Of a DNA stretch of 64,000 nt, positions 1-14,200 are shown piece by piece. This stretch comes from Sclerurus mexicanus (taxonomy: Eukaryota; Chordata; Aves; Passeriformes; Furnariidae). The notes under the pieces are model-generated. The model saw nothing but the letters and a program-made list of their open reading frames with translations. It was not told the DNA's origin and did no database searches. The stretch's first letter is position 1, and each line of letters begins with the position of its first letter. A program made the position numbers and the translations under genes. The stretch spans positions 23,412-87,411 of the forward strand of contig VWZF01003015.1 of the NCBI GenBank assembly GCA_013396755.1. The letters run 5' to 3'.

Positions 1-73
1 CCTCCTCTTTGCTTGTCTTTTTCATGTCCCTGGGCTTGACATCAGGACTGAGAACCTGCACCTCTTGCCTTAC

Positions 74-195
74 CTTCCAAAGGTCCTGTTGGCCACATCT
101 TTAATTTGAATTTGGATGATGGCATGAGATCGAGAGGAATCCGAGTTGACTCCAGTAGCTCCTGTGCTACGTTCTTTTCCCCCCTTTAAAATCAC
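74..195 (-). CDS. KIF24: KIF24 exon: switch I, last exon in the window
   Basis: This 122-base exon follows tattttccag, opens in phase 0 (VILKGGKERSTGATG), carries NSDSSRSH (switch I, nucleotide sensing) and ends RTFGR before GTAAGG in phase 2. Positions 1-73 are intron; the next exon lies off the window. Confidence 0.92.
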
Positions 196-3100
196 CTGGA
201 AAATAAAGGGGACAAAATCCAAGCAAATTTTAAATAAAAATACAGTCTCTCAGGAAGAGATCTTATCCTTCCAAGATGAGGAATGGTTCCTTACAGCCTT
301 AGGATATGGTGCAAGGCAGAAGTTAGACTGGATCCCTCTCAGTGTTTCTTTCAGACCTTTGTATATAGACTTGCTTGCAGTGACACTACAACACTTAGAG
401 GGCGCACTGCAAATAAGAAGTTGTTGCATCACACACTCAGCGATTTGCAAAATACCCAAACTATGAAATTAAATTCTTTCTTTCATTAGTGGCTTTTGTA
501 AGACTGCACACACAGCCTAAGGGGCTCATGAGACTACTTGTGCTCTTTTAAAATTTCACTTTCTCCTGTAGTAGATGGGTACAATTATCCACAAAGTTAC
601 ACAAAACCTTTCTAAATTTCCCTAACAAAGAGAAATTATGCCAAAGTCAGGAACAAAGTTGAAAGAGCAATTACACTCAATACAACAATAAAATAAGAAA
701 ACAAAGAAGAGAAGCAAGGCAGAAGGACAAAGACTCCTTCAAGATACAAATCTGGATAATTATTTCTTGAAAACTTTGAAGGACTGTTGCAGAACATCTA
801 GCATTGACTGCAGCAGAGCATTCATAAAAGTCATTAATTTTGCTTCTGGTTGTAAGAACAAATTAAAATATTACCTAGAAAAAAATCAATATGCTCTCAG
901 TTGACAGATGTTAATTATTCATCCTTTCCAGTGGACAGTTCTCAGTGAGCAACAAAAACAACTACTCCTCCTTCCAAGCTTTATATTAGTGCTGAGTGCA
1001 AATAATTTCTGAATCAAAGCCAACATCAATGAATTGTGAATAACTAGGGATGTATTCAAGGCTCTTCCCATTTATCTGTTGCAGAATACTCAGAAGCTCA
1101 GAGTCAAGCCAGTGACATTTCTGAGTTCAAAAGGGCCTGTGAACAATATAATTTTTCCCCCCAAGATATCTGTAAGAATGAAGTCATTTAATAGCTCTTC
1201 TCTGTGTGGAATGTGATAATACAGAGGAATTGTAAATCAACCATGTAGCAAATTTACACTCTGATTTGCAGAAGCATCACCAGCTCGTCCTGACGCTTGG
1301 AGTTAATAGGACAATGAAGAACAAAATTAAGTGCAATATAAGTGGATCACACCATGCCAATTTTAATGAGCCAATTACAGTACCAGGCACTTTTAATTTA
1401 CACTTCCTCACCAAGAAAGGAATTAAACTATGCAAAGTCAGGCTAAATGGAAAGCAGATTTGACTAGCTTGCTTCTTCTAGGACAATGCAGAAAATTTCC
1501 CAGTTTTCTTTCCAGGCTCATCCAGATGGGGAAGGAAAATTCAAGCCTTGCTTGCAGTGAATGTCAGCTACTGTTTAAAGATCTAAATTTTACTTGGCTG
1601 CTACCCCACATCATTACCTAAGCAGTGTTTTAATCCTAATTCAGATCAGTATCTCAGTCTTGTTTTCTAATTACTGGTTCTAATTTCAAATTTGTATTTT
1701 TTGTCCCACATATCTTTTATATAGAAAAATCTAAGTTCATGGAATATCTCACTAGGAGAAAATACATATCCAGCTTTCAAGGTCTGTTGCTGGGACACTG
1801 CTTAATTTCTGGAATAGTGAGAGCAGTCTATTTCCTGGCAAAGATCTTCCCTAAGGAATGGCAGCAGGAGTGACAGCTGTGACTCAACTGTTTGCACGTG
1901 GCTAACACAAGTCACAGTAACCCAAGCAGCTTAATGAATAAAGGCACTTTTAATAGTGCCCCTTGGTGCTCTGCTGGGACTGCCAATTTCAGGCCCTTAA
2001 ACACACAACATACACTTGTGCTACACACCAAATAACAATCTCTGTCAATGACACAAATCAGGAAATCAGGCTGTAGAAGACACAGAATGAATGACAAACA
2101 TAGAGGTTACCTCCAACAGTTGATCTACAGACTCCACCTGAACCTCCCGCAGTCCAACTATCTGAACCACGTGCTTGCTATCTTCTCTTGCAAAAAGCCT
2201 GAAAAGAAAACAGAGATTTCTGAAACCTCTGACAGCAGCAATGAAGACACATGTCAGTGCTGTGACACTGAGAAAAAGCAATCAAGACTACTGACTGGGG
2301 AGAGGCCTTGCTGTCATTCATTTATTTTTAAAGCTGAAGAAGTATTTAATTTCTAACATGTACCACTGACATTTCACTGCTAAAGAGACATTAGCAATTC
2401 ATTTCTGCTAGTTCAGGAACATAATACAGCAGGGAAATAAATTACCATGTTTACATTTTAGAGTTCCTGTCTCTTTAAACTGCATCTCAGGTTCCTCTAG
2501 GAAGTTCAGACTAAATATTGTTCTCTTCATGTTCTCAAAACTATTGCATGGGGTTTTAAAGCAGCTCCTGTGAACCTCTGCTATGAATCACACAGAAGCA
2601 TTACAGTATAGAGGCATAATACAGACATGATGCATATGGGAGGAAGTTTCATCTTCTCCTTCAGTGACATGTGTTAGCCGATGGACATGCAGAGAATGCA
2701 AGGACATTCCTCCTTCCTTAGTTAATCTGCTCCTTACAAAGCAGATTACACTACCTGCTCCTTACAGACTGCTTGGGAGAAAGGGAATGCATGCACAGAC
2801 ATAGGTCTTCCTTTGTGAACAATGTTCACTTCCCCAGGCAGAAAGCCTCCTCCTTGAGCTGTCCAGGGAGCTTGAAGGATAGTGGTTTGAGGCTGCTGAA
2901 GACCCCCAGCTGGTAGGTGATGTTCCTTCAAGGACACTCTGTAAAGATTTTACCACTGAGATCTTAACTGACTCTTATTTTATTTAGAAATTTCAGACCA
3001 CAGTGGGCTTTTTACACAAAGTGTGTGTTGAGCTGTCCTAATTTTCATTCCAGATGGAGCTCCTGCAGAAATATATGAGATCCAGTTGAGCTGGGGCTGA

Positions 3101-6100
3101 GGTGATGCTACTGAGGTGCTGGCACCATCACCTGCAGAGGGTTGCTCTGACTGAGTCATTGGGCTGCCAGGTAAAGTTGGTCAGGGAGAAGGTGAGCAGG
3201 CTCTGCACTGTCAAGCATGACAAGTGGAGAGCAACAGGATCTTCAGAGACTGGAGTGGCAAGAGCCAAACCCCCACTGGCACAACAGGAGGGACAGACAG
3301 AGGTTATATTTGACCAGGGAAAGACATGGACTCTACACTGGTTGGCATAACAGGCTGCCCACAGAAGCTGTGGATGCCCCATCCCTGCAAGTGTTCAAGG
3401 CCAGGCTGGATGGGGATCTAAGCAATCTGATCCAGTCAAAGGTGTCCCTGCCTATGGCAGTGGGCAAGATGATCATTAAGGTCCCTTCCAACCCAAACCC
3501 TTCTGTAATTCTACGATCGGAACTTCTGGCCACAGGAAGCTTGTTCCTCTAACCATAGATGTTCAGCTATTATTTTTACAGTGTAAGCAAAACAGCCTAA
3601 GCTCAGATCTCAATCACAGGTCCCTATTCTTACTTATTTCTCCCCCAAACAACAAAAACCAGGAGCATAGTATTCAGTGTCTTCCTCCCCATGTAGTTCC
3701 TAGGAACAGCCCTAATTAAACACAGAACATTTACTATAAATGCTAACATTAAATGAAATTGCATGAAACAGTAACTTCTGAAGAGTAACCAACTGATTCA
3801 TAAGCACAGGTTTATAATAAAACACATTTTATTTTAATACCTCTTTCTTCCATTTAGCAGGTCATAAAGCTGTCCACAGTAGATCTCGTAAAAACTGATC
3901 AAAACAAAGAGATCTTTCCCTGATGGTGATGCTTCCAGGTGCCTGAAGATGTCCTTGGCAGCCAGGGCGTAGAGTCCCGGGTTCCGGTGAGTTCCTATCA
4001 TGGTGTAAGTCTTGCCAGCACCAGTCTGCCCGTAGGCAAAGCAGGTGGCATTGCCTCTGTGAAGATAACTTACACGTTTAGTGTCACATCTGATTCAGTC
4101 ATGACTATTAAGTAAGATTCTGCAGTGCTGTTATCTATCTATAGTGGCCCCTTAGCATAAGGTTTGGCTTGCTAACCTCTCTGGGAAACTGCACAACACT
4201 TAACAGCTATTCCCAAGCACATCCTGTGGAGATCTGATGTGTCACAGAGTGCTGCCTCTCTTCTTTTCTTTCCCTTTCCCTGCCCCCTATAAAAGAAACA
4301 CTTTTGCCCTGGGTAAGTATCCTGGCAGACCGTGGGTAAAACACAGAGCTGCAGTAAGCACAGTGAACAATTTCTTGACATCTTAGATTGCAGAATTAGC
4401 TCATCATGGTGTCAGATTAGACCAGTGCCAGGGAAGGGGATGCAGCAAGAGGGACAGAAAAGTTAGGGAAAGCTGAGGAAAAAACAAGTGTCATCTCTTC
4501 TGGTGGCATTAATGCACTAGTTGTAATGTGAATTGTGACTTTAGTGATTATTACAGAGCAAGACACAAGCCTCATTCTCCTTTTTTCTGCTTTTCTCAGG
4601 AGTGTGATACTCTGTCTCTGCTGATGACACTTAGAGATTTTCAGTAACAGAATACTCCATTTTCTTAATTTTCAGCATGGATATGTAATCCTTTCCTTCT
4701 AACTCTGAAAAACGTAATTATATTCAAGCTCATTACTTTGCATGAAAATAAGTTTTCTTATGTAAAGCCACCATCAATTTCCCATTAATCAGAAAGTATG
4801 TAATTATTATTAAGCCTCTAAGCAAATACCAATCAATAAAATAAAAATAAATCACAAGGTTATTAATAATTTCTATTGCCCTGTGAACTCTACAAATACT
4901 TGTAAAAATATCTCTCAGCAGTCCCAGGAAACAGGTAACATTGCTCCTCTACAGATGACTGTGCTATACCACAGAAAAGCCACTGTTAGAGTGAAGATTA
5001 GACTTCAGAAATCCCAGGACACCGTTTTGTGTTCTAGGCTGGCCATGGTGTCTCTTGGCTGCACATGAGGTCCCATTTACCTTCCTCTGTAATTCAGATT
5101 TGTCACCAAGCATGAAGAAAGTTTTCTCTGGTTTATTTCATCAAAATTGCAATCAAAGACATTCTGAAAGGGGGAAGGTATGTAGAAAGGTGAAATGAAT
5201 GTATTTTTCAAATGATGAAAAGCATAAAGGAAAATTAAAGCAGTATATGAAATTAGAAAACAACAAGGCAAACAATAACAAATGTAAGCACTGATGCCCT
5301 ACCCGTTAAAAATATGCTGAATGAGAGGATGAGCTGTCTTCATATACACATCCTGATTGGTACATGACTCCCCAAAGACTTCATCAAAATAAAAAACATG
5401 CTGAAAAATAAAGATGGTCTTTACAAGAAAATGAATATGTGTCACTTCCCCTTCAATCCCACTCAAAGGTAAAATTAAATAACAGAAGTCTTTCCAGTGA
5501 CTTCATATGCCTTGGATCAGGTACAAAGTGACCCAGCACATTTAACATGCAGCACGACATATGCAGGGACACACCAATCAAGAGACTGACAATAGGGGGA
5601 AAAAAAAAAAAGGGAAGCAAAAATGCCTTGATTTCCCATCATTCTGAAGCAGAATATGCCACACCTTTTAACAAGAGAAAAAATACCCATTAAAGAAAGC
5701 CTATTCTTGAAATTAATAAGCCTACAGAGGTACAGTAAGATTTCAACAGTAAAAAGAACTCAAGAGTCAACTCTTGACTCTCTCAAAATTAATTCTCAGT
5801 TGTGACTAAGTGATTAATTGCCTCTGTTCTTAAAGACTTTTTGTGCCAGAGAAGAGAGAAGCTGTTCTTAGGCAAAGCTGAATTGCATTAACTCAGAAGG
5901 GGGCAAGAAAACCCAAAACTTCCCACAGTCCAGCTCTGACTCAAAGCAGGCTCTGTGGAAACGATGTGGCAGAGTTCATTACGAGCTCCTTCTAGGTTAA
6001 GAATAACGCTCGTAGGGACGGCCACAAACCCCAGGTTTTCAAAAGAGTGCTCATGAGCTGGTGTCTAACACTGCACTCCAATAAATTCACTGCAGTGTAA

Positions 6101-9100
6101 ACTAAGGTGGTAGATCTCTAGGACTGAGAATCCTTTCAACAACGCACCAACAAACCACAGGAGTGCACAGGCAGATCAAACCAAGGTATCTCAGCTCACA
6201 GGGCATGTGTGCTCTGTGATGGGCCCGAATTTTGGGTGCCCTGGGCACGGAGCTGGAACTTGCTCCTCCACCTCCCATTTGCTCTGTACCCCTTGCTGTC
6301 CTTTCCACATGAGCCAGGGATGGAAGCAGGATGAGTAGCCAGACTTGGAAGCAGAGAAGTTCTCCTCGGTCCTACAGACTAGAGACAGCCTTTGCCACAG
6401 CATACTTTTGTTTGGATTATACTGATTGATAGCGAGACTTAATTTGTCTGTACTGACATAACAAAATTAGTGAAGTTATTTCAGCACTGAGATATGAAGG
6501 TGATAAGCACTGCATACATGCCAAATATAGGCTCTCAGATGGAGGGACTGGGGTGGAGTTGCTGCATGTGTCGCACCATAAAATGTGGCACATGAACAGG
6601 GCCCGAGAGAGCTGCAAACTGGATTTTCACTGGCTACCCCAAACAGTTGTTCCTAGGACCCAGACTGCAAAAATAACACCCACCAGAGTGAGAATGGCTT
6701 GCTGCTCTCTAGAAATCAGTTCTGTTCCTGGTGCTGTCAGTCAAAGTGAGAATCTGAACTATGACAGCACAAAGCATTTGGGATTAAGAAACAAAGACGA
6801 AAAGGGAACTTAATTTTCAAAAGCATTTGAGAACAGTGGAATGGAGGGGATGAGGTTGCATATTTCATTGAAACAGACCTACAGCACTGAAACAGTGGAG
6901 AAGGAGCCCTTTGCTGAAGTACCCTGGGAAGCCATCAGTGGGCTCTGCAGCAGGCAGTTCATCTGCAGCAATGGCATGTAGCAGAGGGCTGATTTTGCCA
7001 CAAAGAAAGCTGCAAGAGACACTTCTAGAGCTTAAAATTCTGGGCTCAAGTTTTCTACCAGAGGCTGGCATAAAGCAGAAGGAAAGCCCACCATCTATTT
7101 CAGTGTAAGAAATCTGACAGCCCTTTTCAGTTTTCTCTCATGGAAACTCCAATCACAAGATGCTCTACCCCTCCACACACGTGACCAGCCCATAAACACA
7201 ACATTCCAGTGGAGCATGTTACCTGTAAAATATATTGTGTAAGATCAACTGCCTCCTTCTTCTCATGGAGCAGCAGGGTTTCTTTATCTTTCACTGTGAT
7301 GATATTAACCTCCCCACGTCGCTCCTCCCTCACGCCCAGAGGACGTTTTCGGACACACACTCTGATTTTTTCACTCTCTGTCCATGGAGCCTCTTTCTCA
7401 GAAGTATTAGATCTACAACAATAGAGTAGGTTTACATTTGAAAATCCGGTTACAACAGAATCCAGGCTATGCCTGGATTTGTTAGCTTTATCAGGTAATG
7501 TTTCTGTCCTTAGTGTTACCAAAAAATTCCACAATACACCTCACTCTTACAGAGTGAATTTTCTGATGTTTTCTCCTAAGTAGATCGATGGTTTTTGTAC
7601 ACTCCTGTTAAAGGAACAGTTGAGTTTGTACAGCCACATTCCTGAATTTGTTGCTAGACTGGCATATTTTCAGTTGTACACAAATACATGATCAAAATAG
7701 GTAAGTTAACAAAATGAAACTTAATCTTGCTGAAATTATTTGCCCTCACAATTAGTCACTTAATAATGTACAGATCAAAGTACAAATAGATCTTGTAAAG
7801 GAGAAGGTATAATATTAATTGCTTTTCCTCCTATGCTGGACTTTTATTCTTCTCATTATAGACTGTCAAACAGGTTACAAGTAAATGATCCAATCGTGGA
7901 AACAAGACAGCATCACCATGTTCCTATTCAGCACAAAAAAATTTGAAACACTGATCTCATCATTGTCTCCCCTTCGGTCTTTTTTCATTAAAAGTTATAT
8001 GGTTTCAGACTACTGACGAAGTTGTGCTCTTGTATTTTGTCAAGGCTACTTTAGTTTCCTTCCAGATACCTCAGAAAAAAAGAGGTCATTTCGTGTTTCA
8101 TTGATTAACGTGCTGTGTAAAGCGTTTTGTGATGCAGCATAAAAATAGGCTTGAATTTAACAAAAATGTATTCATTACACCCTTTTTTCAAGCTGTCTTC
8201 AGCCAAATGAGTAACAACTTTCAGACTGGGTTTGAATTTCGACTAATCAAGCCCCAACTTGCCCAAAGGTTGTGTTCCTGCCATGCTGTCCAAGTGCCAA
8301 AATCTCTTAATGCAGCAACTGAAAACTAACGCATACTAGTTGCCTGATAAATTGAAACCAAACACAGAAGCTACTCAACATCTCATTACAACTACCAGCT
8401 TGTGGTATCGCTGCTGTTGTGCTGCTTGACTGCCAGAAGCATGTGACAGATACAAATCTCAAGACATGGTCTTTAAAGACCACACACAAGTAATATTTAG
8501 TTTTAACTGGAGTCCCTTTAATTTTAGTACAGCTTTCCCATGCAGACCAGGATCAGGCCCTGCATTTAGATGGAAAATTCCTTCCCTGGAGAAGAAAGGC
8601 AATGATACTTGAAATAAGAAGCTTCATAAGCTGGTGTGAGCTTATGGGTATCACTTGGCACCAAATGTTGTCCAACAAATGACCAGAGGCTCTGAAGCTT
8701 AATTCTCATGCCAGAGGCTGGATTTGGTGACCTGCAGAAAGAACCTATTGTGCTCTAAAAGCTTGAAGGAGGAAGGATTGATTGCAATATTTGGGGAAAA
8801 GAAAAACTGAAGACTTGGGAGGCTCTGGCAACGAGAAAAAAGGCATAAATTATCTCTAGTACAGAGGCACATTTAGTTATATTTTGTAAGGGAGCAGAAT
8901 GTATGTTAATTACATATGCCAAACCTGAAGTTTGTATTTCCTACTAATGTTTTTAAAACATAAATTGTATTTAATAATACAATGTAATTTTTATTACTAG
9001 GGAAAAAACGCCCTGAACAAAAGTCTTGACATAGATCATTAGAAACCTGACCAGATAAAAGGTCAGAAGAATCACTATGCCCTGTCAAAATCAAACCATT

Positions 9101-11225
9101 TGCTGTGGGCTAGTGCAAAATAATTCAAATGTATTAAAAGAGCTTTTTATTTTTCTGCCATCTGAAATCATGTCGGTGTTTTCCAATATTTCTCACAGGT
9201 GAGACTATATAGCCTTCACAGTGGCCAGATCACAAGGTGACATGGGAACGGATGGATTCAGTGAAGCAGCTGGGCACTTGCAAAACAGAAATCACAAACC
9301 CAAGTGTCAGCAGACAGGCCCAAGCCTGAAATGCACAACTCTCCAAAGAGGAGGAAAGGAAATTCAGGCATATCAGGAGGAGCATGCAGAAAGCGCACAA
9401 GATGAACCACAATGTGAGGCACAGAAAAACATGCTTAGGAAAAAAGAGAACAAGGAAAGTAAGTGAGAACAATGAAGACACTATCGCAGGATTGAAAATC
9501 TTGAACTCCTCTAGCTGAGCCATTAATATTTTTTAATTTTTTTACTTGCCAGCACTACAAATCCCGCCCTTTGAGTTGCACTTGGCTCAACTTCTGGAAG
9601 AGACAAAGAATGCATCAAGATGTCAGTATATACAGGAGGTTAGTGCACTGCTCTGGAAGGTGGGAATAATTTTTTTTCCAGCAAGGGGCAGTTATAAACC
9701 TTTGTCTTGCATTTCGAAGTTTAAGTGCTCTCATCACTACATCACCTTAGTACTTTCCACTGTGGCAGCAGCATCTGTCCCTGACAGGCTACATGCATTC
9801 CCAGGGGGATTTGTAATTGATGCCTCAACTCCACAGATCCTCCCCACAGCCAACACAGACCAGCTCCAGCTTGGCACAGCTGTCTCTCTTCACTGCATTT
9901 TAAAACAAAACTGCCATGACTGCACTGCAACGAGCAAGATGCTGGTACTGTGTGTGCAGAGTTGCTCTGCTGTTGGATCAGGAAAAAAATATTTGGCGCT
10001 TTAAAAACGTTGCCAGGGTAGATTCACCCAGGGTTCATGATAATCATAGCCCCTCTAACACTTGGAAAAGTGTGGAAGTTACAGATCATGTGCTTGGGGA
10101 GCAGCTGCAAGGCATCTTTCTCACCATCATGTCTGTAAAGCCACCCCAGAATCCTCATTCTGATTCCTTTTAAAGCTTCAGTTCAGAGATTTCTTTATAA
10201 ACAAATACAGCCATCACAGCGAGTGTCCTTTCTACTGGGAAAAGCTTGACAAACTTGTCAATAGACAATGCCATCTTTTGGAAAAAATAATGATTTAAAA
10301 GACAGTGCCAGGGAAAGACAAAGATTGGCCAAAACACCAAGAAAACTAAGCCCTATATCCTGAAAGACAAAGACTATTCTTAGACAACCTGGGTGAGTAG
10401 CAGCTGGCGAAATTCAGATGATTCCTTCTACAAGACTTGGAGAGTTGCAAGTGCTTATTAATATCTCCCTTGTCTACAAGATTTTGCATTGCTCTGTAGT
10501 GCCAGGATTGGTTATTTGGACGTGACAAAGACAGATCCTCCTCCAAAATTAAGAAAGAATTAATTAAGACTAACCTGAAATATTAGCAAAATAAAGATGA
10601 CTGATTATTACCTTGTAAAGGAATGAGGTAGTCCATAATTATACCCTGAAATATGAGTTACTCTTTGTACAATGGGAGTTTCAGAATCCCCCAGGAGGGG
10701 GGCGATATCATCAGAAACTGTTGGACAGCTCAGTTCCTTTTTTGAGCATATTCCAGGAGTGTTTAGGTCTCTTTTAGTTAATCTGATTGGCTCTGAATCA
10801 TGTGGTTGAATGTGTCCCACCATTTCCCCTGCACTGTCCTTCTCTTCGCTGGCACTGAAATCAGGTGAATGATACAATTCAGATACAGAGTCTTTAACCG
10901 TTCCATCATTTTCTTCATAGAAGGACTCAAAGTGCAGCTGCCTGCGAGGACCTGGTCTGGTCACTTGGGGCTGAATGAAGAGGCCACCTGGTTGAAAATC
11001 TTGCTTGCTTGAGTCTGCAATGCTTTCCTCCCGCATAATTTTGATTATTCTAATGAGCTGAAAGAGTCGCTTGCGGTCGTTCATGTCCTGAACCCCTAGT
11101 TTGGTATAATCTTCCATGGAAATTTTGGCAAGGTCATCGATCTTCTGAAGACCAGAGGCAACAAAATGGGGATAGTATTTCTCAAGGTCTGCCTCACGAA
11201 GGCATTCATAGAGGCATGATGCCAT
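74..11225 (-). CDS. KIF24: KIF24, kinesin family member 24 (N-terminal part, six coding exons, runs off the left edge)
   Basis: Joining the minus-strand exons 11225-10612, 7412-7223, 5400-5303, 4056-3841, 2198-2111 and 195-74 gives about 442 residues in one frame; every junction is GT-AG and the phases agree. Residues 1-65 form a SAM domain. About 140 polar, probably disordered residues follow. The kinesin motor begins near residue 220 (KIRVCVRKRP), with the P-loop GQTGAGKT at 310-317 and the switch I motif NSDSSRSH at 419-426. Switch II and everything downstream lie outside the window. A SAM domain in front of a kinesin-13-like motor is characteristic of KIF24. Family knowledge: KIF24 acts at the mother centriole with CP110/CEP97, remodels centriolar microtubules and restrains ciliogenesis. 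The start is the first ATG after an acceptor at 11240-11241. The identification rests on recognised sequence and on synteny with NUDT2 and MYORG. Confidence 0.95.
2111..2198 (-). CDS. KIF24: KIF24 exon: motor segment LFAREDSKHVVQIVGL
   Basis: This 88-base exon follows a ttttctttcag acceptor and ends before GTAACC. It completes the split Arg codon from the P-loop exon, reads LFAREDSKHVVQIVGL and ends in phase 0. Confidence 0.9.
3335..3530 (+). mobile_element. CR1-type LINE 3' fragment (sense) in a KIF24 intron
   Basis: The stretch has the usual 3' end of avian CR1: a segment reading 'aacaggctgcccacagaagc' through 'ttcaaggccaggctggatgg', then 'aaggtcccttccaacccaaa' and a degenerate ATTCTATG-like tail at about 3508-3525. 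It is 5' truncated. The 250 bases upstream are too diverged to assign. Confidence 0.8.
3841..4056 (-). CDS. KIF24: KIF24 exon: ATP-binding P-loop
   Basis: This 216-base exon carries the Walker A motif GQTGAGKT (residues 310-317), then the YALAAKDIF and FYEIYCGQLYDLL motor segments. The donor is GTATTA and the phase is 2 on both sides. It was also found by direct reading. Confidence 0.93.
5303..5400 (-). CDS. KIF24: KIF24 exon: motor segment HVFYFDEVFG
   Basis: This 98-base exon lies between an atttttcag acceptor and a GTAGGG donor, phase 0 in and phase 2 out. The motor-specific string FYFDEVFGES is followed by the segment ending in HIFNG. It contains no internal ATG-started frame and was found only by reading the strand directly. 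Confidence 0.9.
5401..7222. other. KIF24 intron, nothing else recognised
   Basis: The intron lies between the HVFYFDEV exon and the first motor exon. There is a short A-run near 5602 and no exon-like frame with proper splice sites. The short open frames here do not resemble any protein family I know. Confidence 0.6.
7223..7412 (-). CDS. KIF24: KIF24 exon: start of motor domain
   Basis: This 190-base exon runs from an acceptor (…attgttgtag) to a GTAACA donor, phase 2 in and phase 0 out. It carries the first motor strand (IRVCVRKRPLG) and ends in DLTQYILQ. Confidence 0.92.
7413..10611. other. KIF24 intron, nothing else recognised
   Basis: The intron separates the SAM exon from the motor exons. 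Its longest open frame is 152 codons at 9546-10004 (plus). It has no recognisable domain and no supporting splice context, so I treat it as chance. Confidence 0.55.
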
Positions 11226-11239
11226 TTTCAAGCTAAAGT
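10612..11239 (-). CDS. KIF24: KIF24 first coding exon (SAM domain and linker)
   Basis: The acceptor (…tttcttttag) ends at 11240, 14 bases of 5' UTR follow, and the ATG is at 11225-11223. The exon ends at 10612 before GTAATA, in phase 2. It encodes the SAM fold (start MASCLYECLRE) and a Ser/Glu-rich linker. Because an acceptor precedes the ATG, at least one non-coding 5' exon must lie further right, probably close to the NUDT2 promoter. Confidence 0.93.
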
Positions 11240-14200
11240 CTAAAAGAAATCAGACAAAATAAATATTAGGATCATATGAAACATCACATCTGACAAAGTT
11301 ACAAATGAAGAGACTGCACATTCCCAATGCCATTACCTGCAGTTAGGCTAGAGGCTTGCTAAACTCCAAGTTTAATACAGTAGACTGCCAAACATTACAG
11401 AATATAACAATAAATTAAAACACGCAACAAATGTATTTTATCTATCAAACTATATTTTAAAATCATATACAATACACAAGGTGCAAGAAATGCACAAGGC
11501 AGTGTTACTCACTGCTGCAGAGTTCCTCCACGCCTGATGTCTACTTGCTGAATGCCACGGCTACTGAAACCCTGTCCTTGAGCTGCAGAATGTAAAATGC
11601 CTAATTTTAGACACTCAATTTAATATCGAGGCACGTGGTCTAATGTGGTTCAGCTACTCCTGGTTAACTAAGCAAAAGAGGAAAAAATTGCATTTGTCCC
11701 TACCTCAGGCTGCCTAATTAAGACCATTTATCTTATAGATGAACTATAGCAAAGCTGCAGTTTTGTTATGCAAGTTTCTCTTTTATCCTGTGAGCATTTC
11801 TGAGTCTCCTTGGCAGAATAACCCAAACATCCTCCGAAATCTGAAACACAGGATTTCTCTAAATCTATATATGCCACTGGAACGCCACACTGGCATTCCT
11901 GGGAAACCCAAAAAAGCAACATGCATCACTGAAAGGTATGCCAAAAAACCCTCAACTTCTTCACTCATGTCTCACTGGCAATGCATTGTGCAGCTGTCTG
12001 TATCCAGATGGATTAATATCTGCAGATATTTTTACTTGTTCCACAAAATGGAAAAATGATAGCACTTCAAGAATCTGTTGCCCACTGTCTTCTTATATCT
12101 TTGTCCAGTCTAAGACTTTAGCAAGTACAGATCTTAGTAATTTGTAGATGTTACAATAAGATTCAACAAAACCAAGCCATTTTAGACTTAAGTTTTCCTC
12201 CCTGTAATTCAGGGTAGATTCTTTGTGGGGATTTTCAAGCATCTCTACATACATTATATAAGAAAATAAGGTCACCAAATATCGCCCCCAAATTTGAGTC
12301 CATATCATTAATTAAGACATTATGTTGAAGTAAAAGTAACAACAAAATCATAAAGATTAATACAAAGAGCTGACTGTATAAGACATTAAAAGGTCAAAAG
12401 TTGCAGCAGAGGTCAATCTAAAACGACTTAGAGTCTAAGCTGTAGATAAAATTCTGAGATTGAGCAGCAACAAACTTCAGGACAATAAGCACTGGTATGT
12501 AAGTGGATTTATTTAATGTGTATGTAATGTGATTCTGAATCTTGAGGTAAAGTTAGAGTCATTGCTGAGGTGGTGAGATCCTGGGAGGAGCAAATCAAAA
12601 CTGACAGAGAGCAAGCCCAGAGATCAGGGAGGCTAAAAACAGCACGTGCAAGGACTTCACAAGCATTCACAACCTGCCAGCTTCTCTAACACATAAAATT
12701 CCACAGGAAATTGAGACTTCATTTAAAGAAGACTTCTGCTTTGAAAAAATTCCCTTTCTTACATAAGATAGGGTTAGGGTTTTAAAATGTAAAACCAGTA
12801 CAGATCCTGTGCAGCTCTCTGTATGCACTGACATGGGAAACTGCTTGATGAGAGGAGGGGCTACAATTCAAAGCCAAGACACCAATCTCAAAAGTACTGA
12901 GAATCTGTTAAAGACAAAAACAATCCAACACATTTATTTTGTCTACTCTCTATCTGTATCCTAAATTACACCTATGTTATTATAGATCCTTATGTTAAAT
13001 ACTGAGCAGCCAAAGTCCAGTGCAAGAACTAATTCAGTGTCAAATTCAGTCTGAATTATAATACTGAACACACCAGAGGGAAGAAAGGATAGAAAGGGAA
13101 AAAAAATGTGACACTCCTTAAAAAGGAGCAGCAGACAAGGGGAGGAAAATGTGAATTTGAAAGTTCACGAATTTGAAAGTTGAGGTTCTAATAAAAAATT
13201 AAACAAAATATATTTAAATAGCTAGAAGTAGCAGTTTTTCATAATATAGAGTAACAAGCGACAAGAATTCTCAAAATGAGGAAAATCCAATGTAGGTACT
13301 GCAGAACATCCAAGAAGGTTAGCCCTGAGCCACGTAAGCAGCTCTGCATGGTTAATTGGCTAAGGTCTGTGCCATGTGAAAGCAACTAAATGGCTTCTTA
13401 ATGAGAGCTGAGATCTGCCTTCCCAGATATAATAAATCTTACTGGATTCAAGTGGTTTCAGGAGATAACTCCACTGACTTCCCATCCACAAAACCAATTT
13501 CACAATCCAGGAAAACCGAACATTCACCAATAAAGGAGTAACAAATTAATTAACTACAGGGGAAAAATAAATCATTATGACAATGGGTTCCAGCATTTCT
13601 GATTGCTTTAAAACTTGAGAGGAGACAATTTCTAAAAGACTTGGTCTGGTTCATATATGAGAGAATTCAGGGAAAACTGCAGTTGTCAGTGAAGTCTTTC
13701 TGGCCTTTCAGTGGGTGATGATCTAAAAAAAAAGAGCTCCTTTCTCTCATTAAAAGAACACTTTAATTCATCCAACACTGTAGAGATCTTTGTGTCTGAA
13801 GATGCTTTTCCTAAGAGATATATAATTCTTCAGAAATTGGCTTAGTAAAAACTAAGAGGAGCTTTCAAGGACCTTAAATTGTTAATGCCATCTTCTGGCA
13901 AAAAAAAGGAGAAGGTTTCTACTCTTATATAATAAATAACAGCCAGCATTCCCTCAGTTACCGTCAGGATCCAATTTTGTTTGTTCCCTTGAGAGAACAA
14001 TGTATCCTGGGGCAGAAAAATATAACACTCTTCAGTGCAGTAGTTTCATATCCAAACCTAGGTCTCATTCCCCACAAGGCTATGAGTGGCTTCACTGAAA
14101 ATCGGGTTGAGATAAAACTCTAAGACTTCTTGAAACAGTTGGGTATAACGCATCTTGAGAAAGAGGTGAGTCAGTGTGGAGGTACAATTCTCCAGGCACA

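Noticed and set aside
9546..10004. 152-codon open frame in a KIF24 intron
   Set aside because: No recognisable motif, plus strand within a minus-strand intron, no splice support.
12760..12790. TTAGGG-like units (gatagggttagggtttt)
   Set aside because: Only about two units; not an interstitial telomeric array.
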